A DNA stretch of 23,145 nt from CAG-632 sp963626805 (GCA_963626805.1 CAVFXS010000011.1:1-23145); one strand, 5' to 3'; counted from the stretch's first letter, positions 1-6,580 are shown. The notes: generated from the sequence alone by a model not told the origin. Numbers and translations: made by a program.

Positions 1-136
1 AAAAGAATATACCTCCCAAAGCCCGATTCCGGTGGGGCTTATTAAAGTGCCTCTACTCAAAAAACTGTCAGTCTAAAATTCCGAAAAAATGACAGATTGG
101 TGCTCTGGGAAGACATAACTATTTTTTAATTACATT

Positions 137-178
137 TTGCGGAAACTCAAGCTTTTTACCTTGAGTTTCCGCAATTTT
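137..178 (+). terminator. Strong 15-bp hairpin followed by TTTT
   Basis: Perfect inverted repeat: arms 137-151 (TTGCGGAAACTCAAG) and 160-174 around an 8-base loop, followed by TTTT at 175-178. This fits an intrinsic terminator for a gene left of the window read on the plus strand, although the U tract is short. A partial third copy of the arm (CGGAAACTCA) lies at 190-199, outside the hairpin, which a plain terminator does not need. The rest of 1-136 holds only a 6-bp AAGCCC/GGGCTT stem (19-40) and a CTGTCA/TGACAG pair (65-95), with no gene that I can see. Confidence 0.5.
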
Positions 179-212
179 ATCCACAACTTCGGAAACTCAG
201 GATATTTTTTAC

Positions 213-242
213 TTGACTATCGTTTCAAATTTCTGCTAAAAT
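213..242 (+). promoter_or_regulatory. Sigma-A promoter of the DUF2798-like gene
   Basis: -35 TTGACT (213-218), 18-base spacer, -10 TAAAAT (237-242) preceded by TGC, so an extended -10. Predicted transcription start is near 249, giving a leader of about 120 bases before the start codon at 371. Confidence 0.65.
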
Positions 243-286
243 ATGAAAGTCGCAAAAATGAATTACATATGAAAGATAAGAACAAG

Positions 287-341
287 ACAATAAATGTCAC
301 CTAACCACTGTCAGACGGCTGGGTTCATTTATTGTTTTTTT
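287..341 (+). terminator. Terminator-like hairpin inside the leader of the DUF2798-like gene
   Basis: Arms ACAATAAATG (287-296) and CATTTATTGT (326-335) are perfectly complementary. AACC/GGTT can extend the pairing inside, and a run of seven T follows (335-341). It lies between the promoter at 213-242 and the start codon at 371, so it would stop transcription before the gene unless it is antagonised. A short frame, ATG at 269 to TAA at 302-304 (11 codons), overlaps the left arm, but I see no good ribosome binding site for it. It matches no riboswitch class I know. It may be a conditional attenuator, or simply a leftover terminator. Confidence 0.55.
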
Positions 342-370
342 ATTATCAGAAAGGATGAGCGGTAAAAATA

Positions 371-847
371 ATGCCTAGAACAAGAGGAGAATCTATATTT
401 TTTACAGCTATTACTGCATGGATGATGGTCTATGTTATGACCTTATATAACACCGTCCTCGCAACCGGAAGCTTTACTAACATCGTATTTTTAATTGCCC
501 TAAAAGGAATGTGGGTCGAATATGTAATCATTGCATTACTTGCATATTTCATATCGAGCCGCCTCGCCAAACTATGTGCATTCAAGATTGTTCAGCCGGG
601 CGACCGACCGATTTTCATAATTCTCACAATCCAGACATTCACTGTGATATGGCAGGTTGCATTTGCCAGTGTCATCGGGGTATATCATGGATGTGGCTTT
701 ACCGGAAATTTTATACCGAATTACCTTACAACCTATTGTAAGAATTTCATTATGGCACTTCCCCTGCAGTTGATTATCGTAGGACCCCTTGCAAGGCTAA
801 TATTCCGAACAATGACATCTTACATTCATTCCCGCAATTATGAGTAA
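371..847 (+). CDS. DUF2798-like integral membrane protein
   Basis: A 158-residue hydrophobic protein whose start (MPRTRGESIFFT, then a helix with MMVYVMTLYN) resembles DUF2798 family members, which are small multi-helix membrane proteins of unknown function. I count about four transmembrane segments: roughly residues 8-30, 45-62, 80-105 and 122-146. Two cysteines (Cys107, Cys122) lie in the loop before the last helix. The likely ribosome binding site AAAGGA (350-355) is about 15 bases from the ATG, longer than ideal. The gene is alone on the plus strand with its own promoter and a terminator-like leader hairpin. Its last 51 bases overlap the 3' end of a minus-strand open frame. The family assignment is from memory of sequence character; no function can be given. 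Confidence 0.7.
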   Translation: MPRTRGESIFFTAITAWMMVYVMTLYNTVLATGSFTNIVFLIALKGMWVEYVIIALLAYFISSRLAKLCAFKIVQPGDRPIFIILTIQTFTVIWQVAFASVIGVYHGCGFTGNFIPNYLTTYCKNFIMALPLQLIIVGPLARLIFRTMTSYIHSRNYE

Positions 848-1144
848 CACTGCAAATAATGCATAGCCCACTCCAAGGGTACCGATGATCCTGCCTCCGC
901 ATTTCTTCACTATCATTAAAACAATGAGCGAAACAATCGGATTTAAAAGCAGACACCACTTCGAAACTGCAAGTGCGCCTATCACGATAGCAATCGCCAC
1001 GATCACCGTTCCTCCAAGCCAGAGTGACAGGAAGCCGATTATCGCCGGTACCTTTATAATTGGATCAATTGACTTCAGAACCTCAGCACTCTCGTCATCG
1101 GACATTTTTTGCTGAGCTTCTGATACATAAGTGGCTTCATACAA
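797..1144 (-). pseudogene. C-terminal remnant of a multi-helix membrane protein
   Basis: An open frame of 115 codons begins at a TTG just after an in-frame stop (1154-1156). Neither the TTG nor the internal ATG at 1105 has a recognisable ribosome binding site. The product has three hydrophobic helices (roughly residues 32-57, 63-79 and 89-104) with the motif SKWCLLLNPIVSL between the first two. It resembles the last third of longer polytopic membrane proteins (DUF6796-like, from memory). The final residues NVRCHCSEY look like read-through past a lost stop and overlap the tail of the opposite gene by 51 bases. A possible promoter (TTGACA 1387-1392, 17 bases, TACAAG 1364-1369, minus strand) exists. 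I favour a 5'-truncated remnant; a real small membrane protein is possible. Confidence 0.4.
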
Positions 1145-1462
1145 TGGAATACATCACTGCACAGCCATAGTCAGAAGTGCCCCTCGTTACTGCTGAGGAT
1201 CAGGCCAGAAAAAACTCATTTGAAATGAGGATAACACAATTACGGAGTAAAGCAGCCGTTGCGGTGTAAATTCCGAGACGGTTGTTTTTAGATAATGGAT
1301 CCAGAGCTTTATTTTTACCGTTTTCTAACATCCATATCTCAAAACATGGATTGGTCCAACCTACTTGTATTCCATTATCCTCTGCCTGTCAACTCGCAAG
1401 CCCTATTTTCATCCTGTCCACGCAACCCCAAAATCTGTCAAGTTGATATGTTCCCACATAGC
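1145..1462. other. Gene-free stretch
   Basis: I see no convincing coding region on either strand. The stretch contains a 7-bp palindrome CTCATTT-G-AAATGAG near 1216-1230, followed on the minus strand by a T run, which may act as a weak terminator. It also holds the possible minus-strand promoter TTGACA-17-TACAAG (1364-1392). It is probably decayed sequence belonging to the membrane-protein remnant to its left. Confidence 0.4.
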
Positions 1463-1511
1463 AAAAATCCGAGCATCCGGGCAGTCCGTAAAGACCCGTC
1501 CGAGCACTCGG
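1463..1511 (-). terminator. Probable terminator of the rlmD operon
   Basis: About 33 bases after the rlmD stop, minus strand: outer stem CCGAG/CTCGG (1507-1511 with 1469-1473), inner CGGG/CCCG stem, then TTTTT (1463-1467). The hairpin is imperfect, with an asymmetric internal loop. Confidence 0.5.
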
Positions 1512-1543
1512 AAATGCCTTGATTTCAAGCCTTTTCTCGCTAT

Positions 1544-2929
1544 TTAATTCTGTACCTTAGACAGCAATACTACCGTCTCCACATGTCCTCCCTGGCAGAA
1601 CTGATCTACGACCGCTATCTTCTCTACCTGATAGCCCAGTTCATCCATCCGCTTCACATCCCGGGCCAGAGTTGCCGGATCACAACTGACATATACCATC
1701 CGCTTCGGCTTCATATTGGAGATAGTCTCCAGCACGATCTCTTCACAGCCCTTCCGTGGTGGATCCACCACGATCACATCTGCATAGATTCCATGCTCCC
1801 GATACTGCTGTGGCAGTACCTCCTCTGCTTTCCCGACAAAAAACTCCACATTTTCTATATGATTCAGAGCCGCATTTCTTCTGGCATCCTCTATTGCCTG
1901 CGGAACAATCTCCACACCATAGACCTGTCCTGCCTTCTGACTCAGAAACAGAGAAATGGTTCCGATCCCGCAGTACAGATCCCAGACAGTCTCTCCACCC
2001 TGCAGATCTGCATATTCCAATGCTTTGTCATATAATTTCTTCGTCTGCACCGGATTCACCTGATAAAAGGAAAGCGGTGAGATCTGATACTGAATCGCTC
2101 CGATATAATCCGTAATATAATCCTGTCCCCATAAAGTTTTACAGCAACTGCCCAGAATCCGGTTCGTTTTCTCTCGATTCAGGTTAATGCTGATGCTGGT
2201 CATTCCCGGCACCATTTTCAGCTGCTCTATCAACTTATCTGCATGTGGCAACGTTTCTCCATTGATCACCAGGCATACCATAATCTCACCAGTGGTGAAT
2301 CCCACGCGTGTTAATATATGTCGCACCAGTCCGGTATGCTGCTCCTCATCATAGGTGGATATCTGATAGTTCTGCAGGAATTCCCGCACTGTCCGGATAA
2401 TCGTATCATTTCCCTCTGCCTGAATAAAGCACTGTGGAGTATTAATAATCGTATGGGTCCGCCCGGCATAAAATCCGGTCACGACATTCCCCTGCTTATC
2501 CCTGCCCACCGGAAACTGTGCCTTATTCCGATAATGCCACGGTTCTTCCATCCCGATAATCGGCTCCATATACTGTTCCGGATGTTCCAGACCACCGATC
2601 CGGCTCAGACAATTCCGCACCTTATTCCATTTGAACTCCAGCTGTTTCTCATAGCTGACATGCTGAAGCGTACATCCGCCACATTGTCTGGCTACCGGGC
2701 ATCGCGGTTCCACCCGATCCGGGGAAGGCTGCAGCACCTTCAGAACTCTGGCATAGGCATACTGCTTCTTCACCTTTGTAATCACTGCCTGAATGTGATC
2801 TCCCATGACAGCATCCTTTACAAACACAGCTATGCCACGTTCCCCGGCTTCTGCATTTACATGTCCGATTCCTTCGCCGTCTGTTCCCATATCCTCGATT
2901 GTCAGTTCAATCACATCATTTTTCTTCAT
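1544..2929 (-). CDS. rlmD: 23S rRNA (uracil-C5)-methyltransferase, RlmD/RumA family
   Basis: This 461-residue enzyme of the TrmA/RumA family should use S-adenosylmethionine to methylate a uracil C5 in 23S rRNA. An N-terminal TRAM domain (about 1-65) precedes cysteines 77, 83 and 86 (motif CPVARQCGGC) and Cys167, the usual four iron-sulfur ligands. The methyltransferase domain has the SAM loop DLYCGIG (317-323), VVDPPRKGC (about 387-395), catalytic Cys416 in VSCDPATLA, and the C-terminal HVETV glutamate (451). The chosen start MKKNDV at 2929 matches the family's usual beginning; the ATG at 2941 is a close alternative. The open frame reaches back to 2986, but that would overlap the upstream acetyltransferase by 44 bases. 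It is last in an operon with the MGMT-like fusion and the acetyltransferase. RlmD against RlmCD or another RNA target cannot be settled from sequence. Confidence 0.93.
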   Translation of the reverse strand: MKKNDVIELTIEDMGTDGEGIGHVNAEAGERGIAVFVKDAVMGDHIQAVITKVKKQYAYARVLKVLQPSPDRVEPRCPVARQCGGCTLQHVSYEKQLEFKWNKVRNCLSRIGGLEHPEQYMEPIIGMEEPWHYRNKAQFPVGRDKQGNVVTGFYAGRTHTIINTPQCFIQAEGNDTIIRTVREFLQNYQISTYDEEQHTGLVRHILTRVGFTTGEIMVCLVINGETLPHADKLIEQLKMVPGMTSISINLNREKTNRILGSCCKTLWGQDYITDYIGAIQYQISPLSFYQVNPVQTKKLYDKALEYADLQGGETVWDLYCGIGTISLFLSQKAGQVYGVEIVPQAIEDARRNAALNHIENVEFFVGKAEEVLPQQYREHGIYADVIVVDPPRKGCEEIVLETISNMKPKRMVYVSCDPATLARDVKRMDELGYQVEKIAVVDQFCQGGHVETVVLLSKVQN

Positions 2930-2942
2930 TCCACTATCCATC

Positions 2943-3434
2943 CTATAACACATGATAATACGGACAAATATCTTCATAATGTCCATCTTTCATCCGGAAG
3001 CCTCCCGGAATCACGCCCAGTTGTGTGAAGCCAAGCCGCTCATATAAATGTCTGGCATGAACATTGCTGACAACTACTGCATTAAACTGCAGCACGCCAT
3101 ATCCATGCTCCTTACTCTGAATCAGACAATCTGACACCAGCTTCTCTCCGATATGCAGTCCTCTGGTTTCCCTGTCAACGGCATAGCTCGCGTTGCAGAT
3201 ATGTCCGCAGCGGCCCACGTTATTCGGGTGCAGGATGTACAGACCATAAACCTTTCCTGTGTCTGTATCCTCTGCAACGCCACAATAGGTCTGTCCTTCA
3301 AAAAACTCCTGACCACTCTTCGCTGTCAGGCACTCCTCCTGCGGAAATGCCACACCATCTTCTACTACCTGATTCCAGATATCTATCATAACAGAAAGAT
3401 CCGCTTCTTTATACTCTCTGACTACTATATTCAT
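2943..3434 (-). CDS. GNAT-family N-acetyltransferase
   Basis: A 163-residue single-domain acetyltransferase. The acetyl-CoA pyrophosphate loop is visible as RGLHIGEKLV, after a beta strand with CNASYAVD, and the C-terminal half has the typical NVHARHLYERLGF segment. The substrate is unknown; the layout (an early WNQVVEDG helix, late ERLGF) resembles PAT/YncA-type members that acetylate small amino compounds. The start at 3434 is chosen because GGAGG lies nine bases upstream (3444-3448); longer readings to 3461 have no such site. It starts 26 bases inside the upstream MGMT-like gene, so its ribosome binding site is within that coding region and translation is probably coupled. rlmD follows after about 13 bases. 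Confidence 0.88.
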   Translation of the reverse strand: MNIVVREYKEADLSVMIDIWNQVVEDGVAFPQEECLTAKSGQEFFEGQTYCGVAEDTDTGKVYGLYILHPNNVGRCGHICNASYAVDRETRGLHIGEKLVSDCLIQSKEHGYGVLQFNAVVVSNVHARHLYERLGFTQLGVIPGGFRMKDGHYEDICPYYHVL

Positions 3435-4071
3435 GTCTGATCGCCTCCACATCGATGCCATATTTTGTAAGATCTACTTTCCCATTTATCACTTTAATTC
3501 CGTCCGCCTCCAGAATCGCCGCCTGCTTTCCTGCACCGCCAAATGCAAACTCGCCTGCCAGCTCGCCCCTCGCATTCACGACCCGGTAGCAGGGGATATT
3601 CTCCGGATCCGGATTTCTGTGCAAGGCATTGCCAACCGCCCGTGCCATCTTCCTATCTCCGGCGAGCTCTGCCACCTGTCCATAGGTAGCCACCTGCCCC
3701 CTCGGTATCTTTTTTACTGCCTCATAAATACGCTTCGTCGGACTGTCTGTGACCAGCTCATAGCTCTCCGCAATCATCTTCCGCACTGCCTCATCCGGGA
3801 TGCTACCGTTCAGAATGATCGTATTCCAATGATCCTTATTCTGATGCCACCCCGGAATCACTGACGGGAACGCGCTGCGCCAGTAGTCTCTCCACTCCGG
3901 ATCTGTCTTTACATTCAAATTCAAATATCCGTCCCTCTCGTAAGTCCAGAGAAATGCCTTTTTGCTTCCCTTTATCCGGACCAGTTGCCAGTTCTCATCA
4001 TGAAACGGTGCCTGCTGATAGGTATCCGGAAAGGAAAGTCCGTATTCCAGTGCTTCTTTTCTTGTCATCAT
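3409..4071 (-). CDS. Fusion of MmcQ/YjbR domain with MGMT/ATL-like DNA-binding domain
   Basis: Two domains in 220 residues. Residues about 1-105 form an MmcQ/YjbR-like domain (PFHDENWQLVRIKG, then WRSAFPSVIPGWHQNKDHW), a fold related to CyaY that often binds nucleic acid. Residues about 110-200 match the C-terminal DNA-binding domain of O6-alkylguanine-DNA alkyltransferases: YEAVKKIPRGQVATYGQVA, MARAVGNALHRNP (arginine finger and recognition helix), and the active-site region IPCYRVV with Cys161. The usual alkyltransferase motif is PCHRV; here the His is Tyr but the Cys stays, unlike ATL proteins, which replace the Cys. The protein may be a reduced alkyltransferase or an alkyl-lesion sensor. 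The ribosome binding site GAGGAG is about seven bases before the ATG. It heads the operon with the acetyltransferase and rlmD. Confidence 0.87.
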   Translation of the reverse strand: MMTRKEALEYGLSFPDTYQQAPFHDENWQLVRIKGSKKAFLWTYERDGYLNLNVKTDPEWRDYWRSAFPSVIPGWHQNKDHWNTIILNGSIPDEAVRKMIAESYELVTDSPTKRIYEAVKKIPRGQVATYGQVAELAGDRKMARAVGNALHRNPDPENIPCYRVVNARGELAGEFAFGGAGKQAAILEADGIKVINGKVDLTKYGIDVEAIRHEYSSQRV

Positions 4072-4114
4072 TTGTCATACTCCTCGTTGCCGCTACCACA
4101 AATATATCCTCTGT

Positions 4115-4181
4115 ATACGTGTATCCCCTTACTGCATGCATGTGTCCTCTTTACTGCATACAGGTCTTCTGTATCCTCTGC
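4115..4181. repeat. Imperfect short tandem repeat, about 21-24 bp, three units
   Basis: Plus-strand units at 4115-4135 (ATACGTGTATCCCCTTACTGC begins the series; 21 bases), 4136-4157 (22 bases) and 4158-4181 (24 bases, the most diverged) share the pattern ATRC..GTxTCC..TTACTGC. They fill most of the gap between the PH-domain gene and the MGMT-like fusion. Such a repeat can arise by slippage. No protein is encoded. Confidence 0.5.
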
Positions 4182-4191
4182 TCCGGTCGCA

Positions 4192-4842
4192 TTAACTCCA
4201 CGGATTCCGTCTGTCACTGCCGACATAGGTGGTATTATATCCATGATTTTCCCCCGGTCTTAAATCATTCGGATACATGATATCTGTATAGATTGCTTCC
4301 TGATATTCCTTTACCAGCAGAAATACCCTCTCATAGTCCTTAATATTATCAATATTCATTCCGTGCGAATGTCCTCTTTCCGACGTTGTTGACACATGAC
4401 TGCAGACTGTGATCACATCGCCGGTACCACACATTTTATCGAAAATTCCCTGACTTACAGTTACATGAGATAAATCAGCAAAAGGTTTCATCTCCGTCAC
4501 TGTCTTAAACCCCCCTGTCTGAATGTAAATTCCTTTGTCGGTGATCAGATACTCGGTATTCTTCGCTTTTAGACCTGCTGTCAGCACACCAAACAGATAA
4601 ATCCATACCGGCATCAAATGAACCAGAAAAAATCCTGCTGTTCCCAGTGTTAAGAAAGCCGATGTTCCACTTGATATAAAGCTTCCCATAAAGCCAATAA
4701 TAAATCCTGTATCAACTAAAAGCCACACAAGTGCAAAAGGAAGCAATGGATTAAAGATTCCTTCCAATATGGATACCTTTACATCCTTTTTTCCTTCCCA
4801 TATGATCGTTTCGTTTGAACTGATCTGATTTCGTAATGTCAT
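4192..4842 (-). CDS. Membrane protein with bacterial PH domain (DUF304/YdbS-like)
   Basis: A 216-residue protein. The start (ISSNETIIWEGKKD) is typical of bacterial PH-domain membrane proteins. Two hydrophobic stretches (about 28-57 and 62-91) form a membrane hairpin, followed by a PH-like domain (about 94-180) beginning YLITDKGIYIQTGGF and running through LSHVTVSQGIFDKMCGTGDV. The tail (about 185-216) is hydrophilic with no known motif. Family members are anchored in the membrane with the PH domain in the cytoplasm; their ligands are largely unknown. Ribosome binding site AGGAGGAA is well placed. It has a good promoter just upstream, so it is probably transcribed separately from the AlkD-like gene. 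The following operon begins about 120 bases later, after a small tandem repeat. Confidence 0.85.
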   Translation of the reverse strand: MTLRNQISSNETIIWEGKKDVKVSILEGIFNPLLPFALVWLLVDTGFIIGFMGSFISSGTSAFLTLGTAGFFLVHLMPVWIYLFGVLTAGLKAKNTEYLITDKGIYIQTGGFKTVTEMKPFADLSHVTVSQGIFDKMCGTGDVITVCSHVSTTSERGHSHGMNIDNIKDYERVFLLVKEYQEAIYTDIMYPNDLRPGENHGYNTTYVGSDRRNPWS

Positions 4843-4892
4843 TTACTCTTCCTCCTTCATCTATGTCACTTACACTATACGGCTATAGGATT

Positions 4893-4921
4893 ACTATACC
4901 TTGCTGCTGCATTTTTATCAA
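4893..4921 (-). promoter_or_regulatory. Promoter of the PH-domain membrane protein gene
   Basis: On the minus strand: -35 TTGATA (4916-4921), exactly 17 bases, -10 TATAGT (4893-4898). The -35 lies immediately after the AlkD-like stop codon, and the predicted start is about 45 bases before the gene's start codon. Each hexamer differs from consensus at one position. Confidence 0.65.
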
Positions 4922-4926
4922 ATCAT

Positions 4927-5613
4927 TTATCGAAGTGTTTTCAGATACACCTTCTGCTCATCCGTAATCCGATAGCTTTCAATCGCCTTCTGAATGGTTT
5001 TCCTATGTACCCAGTCTGAGAGCTGTCGTTTCTCCAGATACGGAATCGTTGCCTCCCATTGCTTCGCCAGCGCCGTTGCAAAGTACCACGCAATCATCAT
5101 ATTCACATAATACTCCTCCGACCGGACATCTGCTGCAAGCTGCAGATATTCCGGTTTGAAATCCGCATCCAGATATAAACGCATCAGCATTCCGATTCCA
5201 TACCGTATCGTATAGGTCTCCCCGGATGCAATCCAGGACCGGATGCCCGGCAATAATTCCTCTTTATGCTTCATGAAGCATTTCGGTTCCGGGAAATCAC
5301 AGGTTGCCCAGTTATTAATGTATGGCAGAAATCTCTGGATCTCCCGTAGACATCTGTTATACTCCTTTATCGATGTAATCAGCATCATATGAAGATTATT
5401 CTCCTCGTAATACTGATGTGGCAACGTCTGTATAAATGCCCCCGCCTCTTCCGTCTTCGCATAGCTCTTCGCAAAGGCTCGCAGAACAGGAACCCGGATT
5501 CCGATCACACTGTCAGGATCAATCCCCGGCATCAGCTTACTATGAAACTCTTTATACTTTATATCCTGCAGTTCAAATAACTGCTTCTGTAACTCATTCA
5601 TTCTGTAACTCAT
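4927..5613 (-). CDS. AlkD-like DNA alkylation repair glycosylase
   Basis: A 228-residue all-helical HEAT-like repeat protein of the AlkC/AlkD family, which removes N3- and N7-alkylated bases from DNA. Matching features are IGIRVPVLRAFAK near residue 37, NNWATCDFPEPK with Trp102 and Asp106 (equivalents of the Bacillus AlkD catalytic Trp and Asp), TIRYGIGMLM with Arg137, and MIAWYFATALAKQW with Trp176. It is placed among other alkylation and UV repair genes. The start is uncertain. A 16-bp tandem duplication covers the beginning of the gene, so ATG 5613 and ATG 5601 both remain in frame, while the nearest ribosome-binding-like AGGAAG is 14 and 26 bases away. Removing one unit would restore a 10-base spacing to the 5601 ATG. 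Confidence 0.88.
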   Translation of the reverse strand: MSYRMNELQKQLFELQDIKYKEFHSKLMPGIDPDSVIGIRVPVLRAFAKSYAKTEEAGAFIQTLPHQYYEENNLHMMLITSIKEYNRCLREIQRFLPYINNWATCDFPEPKCFMKHKEELLPGIRSWIASGETYTIRYGIGMLMRLYLDADFKPEYLQLAADVRSEEYYVNMMIAWYFATALAKQWEATIPYLEKRQLSDWVHRKTIQKAIESYRITDEQKVYLKTLR

Positions 5614-5616
5614 TTA
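5585..5616. repeat. 16-bp tandem duplication across the start of the AlkD-like gene
   Basis: TTCTGTAACTCATTCA (5585-5600) is followed directly by TTCTGTAACTCATTTA (5601-5616), then a partial third copy TTCTGTA. Fifteen of 16 bases match. It lies between the ribosome binding site and the first conserved codons. Confidence 0.75.
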
Positions 5617-5631
5617 TTCTGTACAATCTTC

Positions 5632-5874
5632 CTACTTTAATGCACATCCGCACTCCGAACAGAATTTGCTGCCCGGTGCAACCACCTTACCGCATCCCGG
5701 ACAGACCTGTATCAGCTTTGTGCCACAATTACTGCAAAACTTTGCTCCCACCTGTACCGATGCATGATACTGCGAACATACTTGCGGTTTCTCCACTATC
5801 TGCCCCGGCGGTTTCGCTTTCAACAGTTCCGATTGCCGTCACTCCAATTCCGGCAGTCTCAGTTCCAACGGATC
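5632..5874 (-). pseudogene. Decayed C-terminal tail of a double zinc-ribbon protein
   Basis: The frame 5632-5823 (TTG start, no ribosome binding site) encodes two zinc-ribbon units, FCSNCG/CPGCGK and FCSECG. The first knuckle is damaged: VCSQYHASVQ stands where CPxCGASVQ is expected, so a metal-binding Cys has become Tyr. Just upstream in another frame is a Gly/Thr/Ala-rich stretch (GSVGTETAGIGVTAIGT, about 5824-5874) typical of the linker before such ribbons. This suggests a frameshift joining the two. Proteins ending this way include SPFH-domain proteins with C-terminal zinc ribbons (from memory). No upstream domain remains, because a terminator for the next gene lies at 5925-5970. The AlkD-like gene starts 18 bases downstream. 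Confidence 0.5.
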
Positions 5875-5924
5875 CCAGTTTATCCGCCCACTACCCTTGA
5901 TTCTTCCATGCTTTATCCTCTTAT

Positions 5925-5970
5925 AAAAAATTCCCTCAGGAGTCAGTACATCATTCCTATCCTGAGGGAA
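5925..5970 (-). terminator. Terminator of the FliD-like gene
   Basis: Minus strand, ten bases after the stop: perfect 11-bp stem TTCCCTCAGGA/TCCTGAGGGAA (5960-5970 with 5931-5941), then TTTTTT. A clear rho-independent terminator. Confidence 0.85.
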
Positions 5971-5980
5971 CCATCAGGCA

Positions 5981-6580
5981 CTATCTCTTAGAAATAACCG
6001 TTATATAACGAGCCACTGTACTGTTATAATAACCATTACTTCCATACAGACCTCCGCCTAACTGGCTGATCTGATTGCCTGCCTGTGACGCAACCCGACC
6101 TGCCGCTGAAGAAACAACTCCTGCATAAGAACTGCTTCCGTTGAATAACGCTTTCACCTTACTCATATCCGCAGCCTTAAACTTCTGCTCGTCCACTGTC
6201 AGCTTACCATCCGTACCGACTGTAATACCGACCTTTGACAATCCCTTGCTCATGATATTCGTCATATTCTGCATATGATTTCCGACATTCTTTATCACAG
6301 TACCACTTGCCTTGCTCAATGCATCTACGGTATCGTTATACTGTGTAACAAAATTGCTGACTGCCTTGTATGTCGACAAAGCGACTATGCCGGTACTGTT
6401 CATCTTCTTATAATACGATTTTACAAGCTCACGGTATGCTCCATTGCGAATGCTGGAGTATTCCCCAAGATTACTATAAAACGAGGATCCGGATGGCGAA
6501 CCAGAGCCCAACATATTGGAATACGAAGAACTGGTGCGAAACATGTTCGCATAGCTTGAAAGTCCATATAATCCCGTCAT
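5981..6580 (-). CDS. Small Ser/Tyr-rich protein resembling the FliD C-terminal region
   Basis: A 199-residue protein without signal peptide or membrane helix. Residues 1-50 are low-complexity Ser/Tyr/Gly/Asn (YGLSSYANMF, SSSYSNML, SSFYSNLGEY). Residues about 72-165 resemble the C-terminal region of the flagellar cap protein FliD: AVSNFVTQYNDTVDAL (compare FliD's VxxFVxxYN), then LSKVGITVGTDGKLTVDEQK, KVKALFNGSSSYAGVVS and an Ala/Gly helix. The FliD domains that bind the filament are absent and no flagellar gene is nearby. AGGAGGAAATTAT gives a strong ribosome binding site before the ATG, and a clear terminator follows, so this is a single-gene unit. It may be an exported or structural protein derived from a flagellar axial protein; its function is unknown. 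Confidence 0.7.
   Translation of the reverse strand: MTGLYGLSSYANMFRTSSSYSNMLGSGSPSGSSFYSNLGEYSSIRNGAYRELVKSYYKKMNSTGIVALSTYKAVSNFVTQYNDTVDALSKASGTVIKNVGNHMQNMTNIMSKGLSKVGITVGTDGKLTVDEQKFKAADMSKVKALFNGSSSYAGVVSSAAGRVASQAGNQISQLGGGLYGSNGYYNSTVARYITVISKR

Noticed and set aside
306..325. Guanidine-II (mini-ykkC) riboswitch suggested by CAG-ACGG-CTG
   Set aside because: Only one hairpin with an ACGG loop is present; the class needs two, and the gene is not a guanidine transporter or carboxylase type.
1387..1445. Two TTGACA elements on the minus strand right of the membrane remnant as strong promoters
   Set aside because: One has only a partial -10 (TACAAG) at 17 bases and the other none, and they drive no gene with a ribosome binding site; kept only as a weak possibility in the remnant's entry.
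2318..3028. 236-codon open frame on the plus strand opposite rlmD
   Set aside because: Antisense to a clearly conserved gene, with composition rich in His, Ile and Cys typical of a reversed coding strand, and no ribosome binding site or family.
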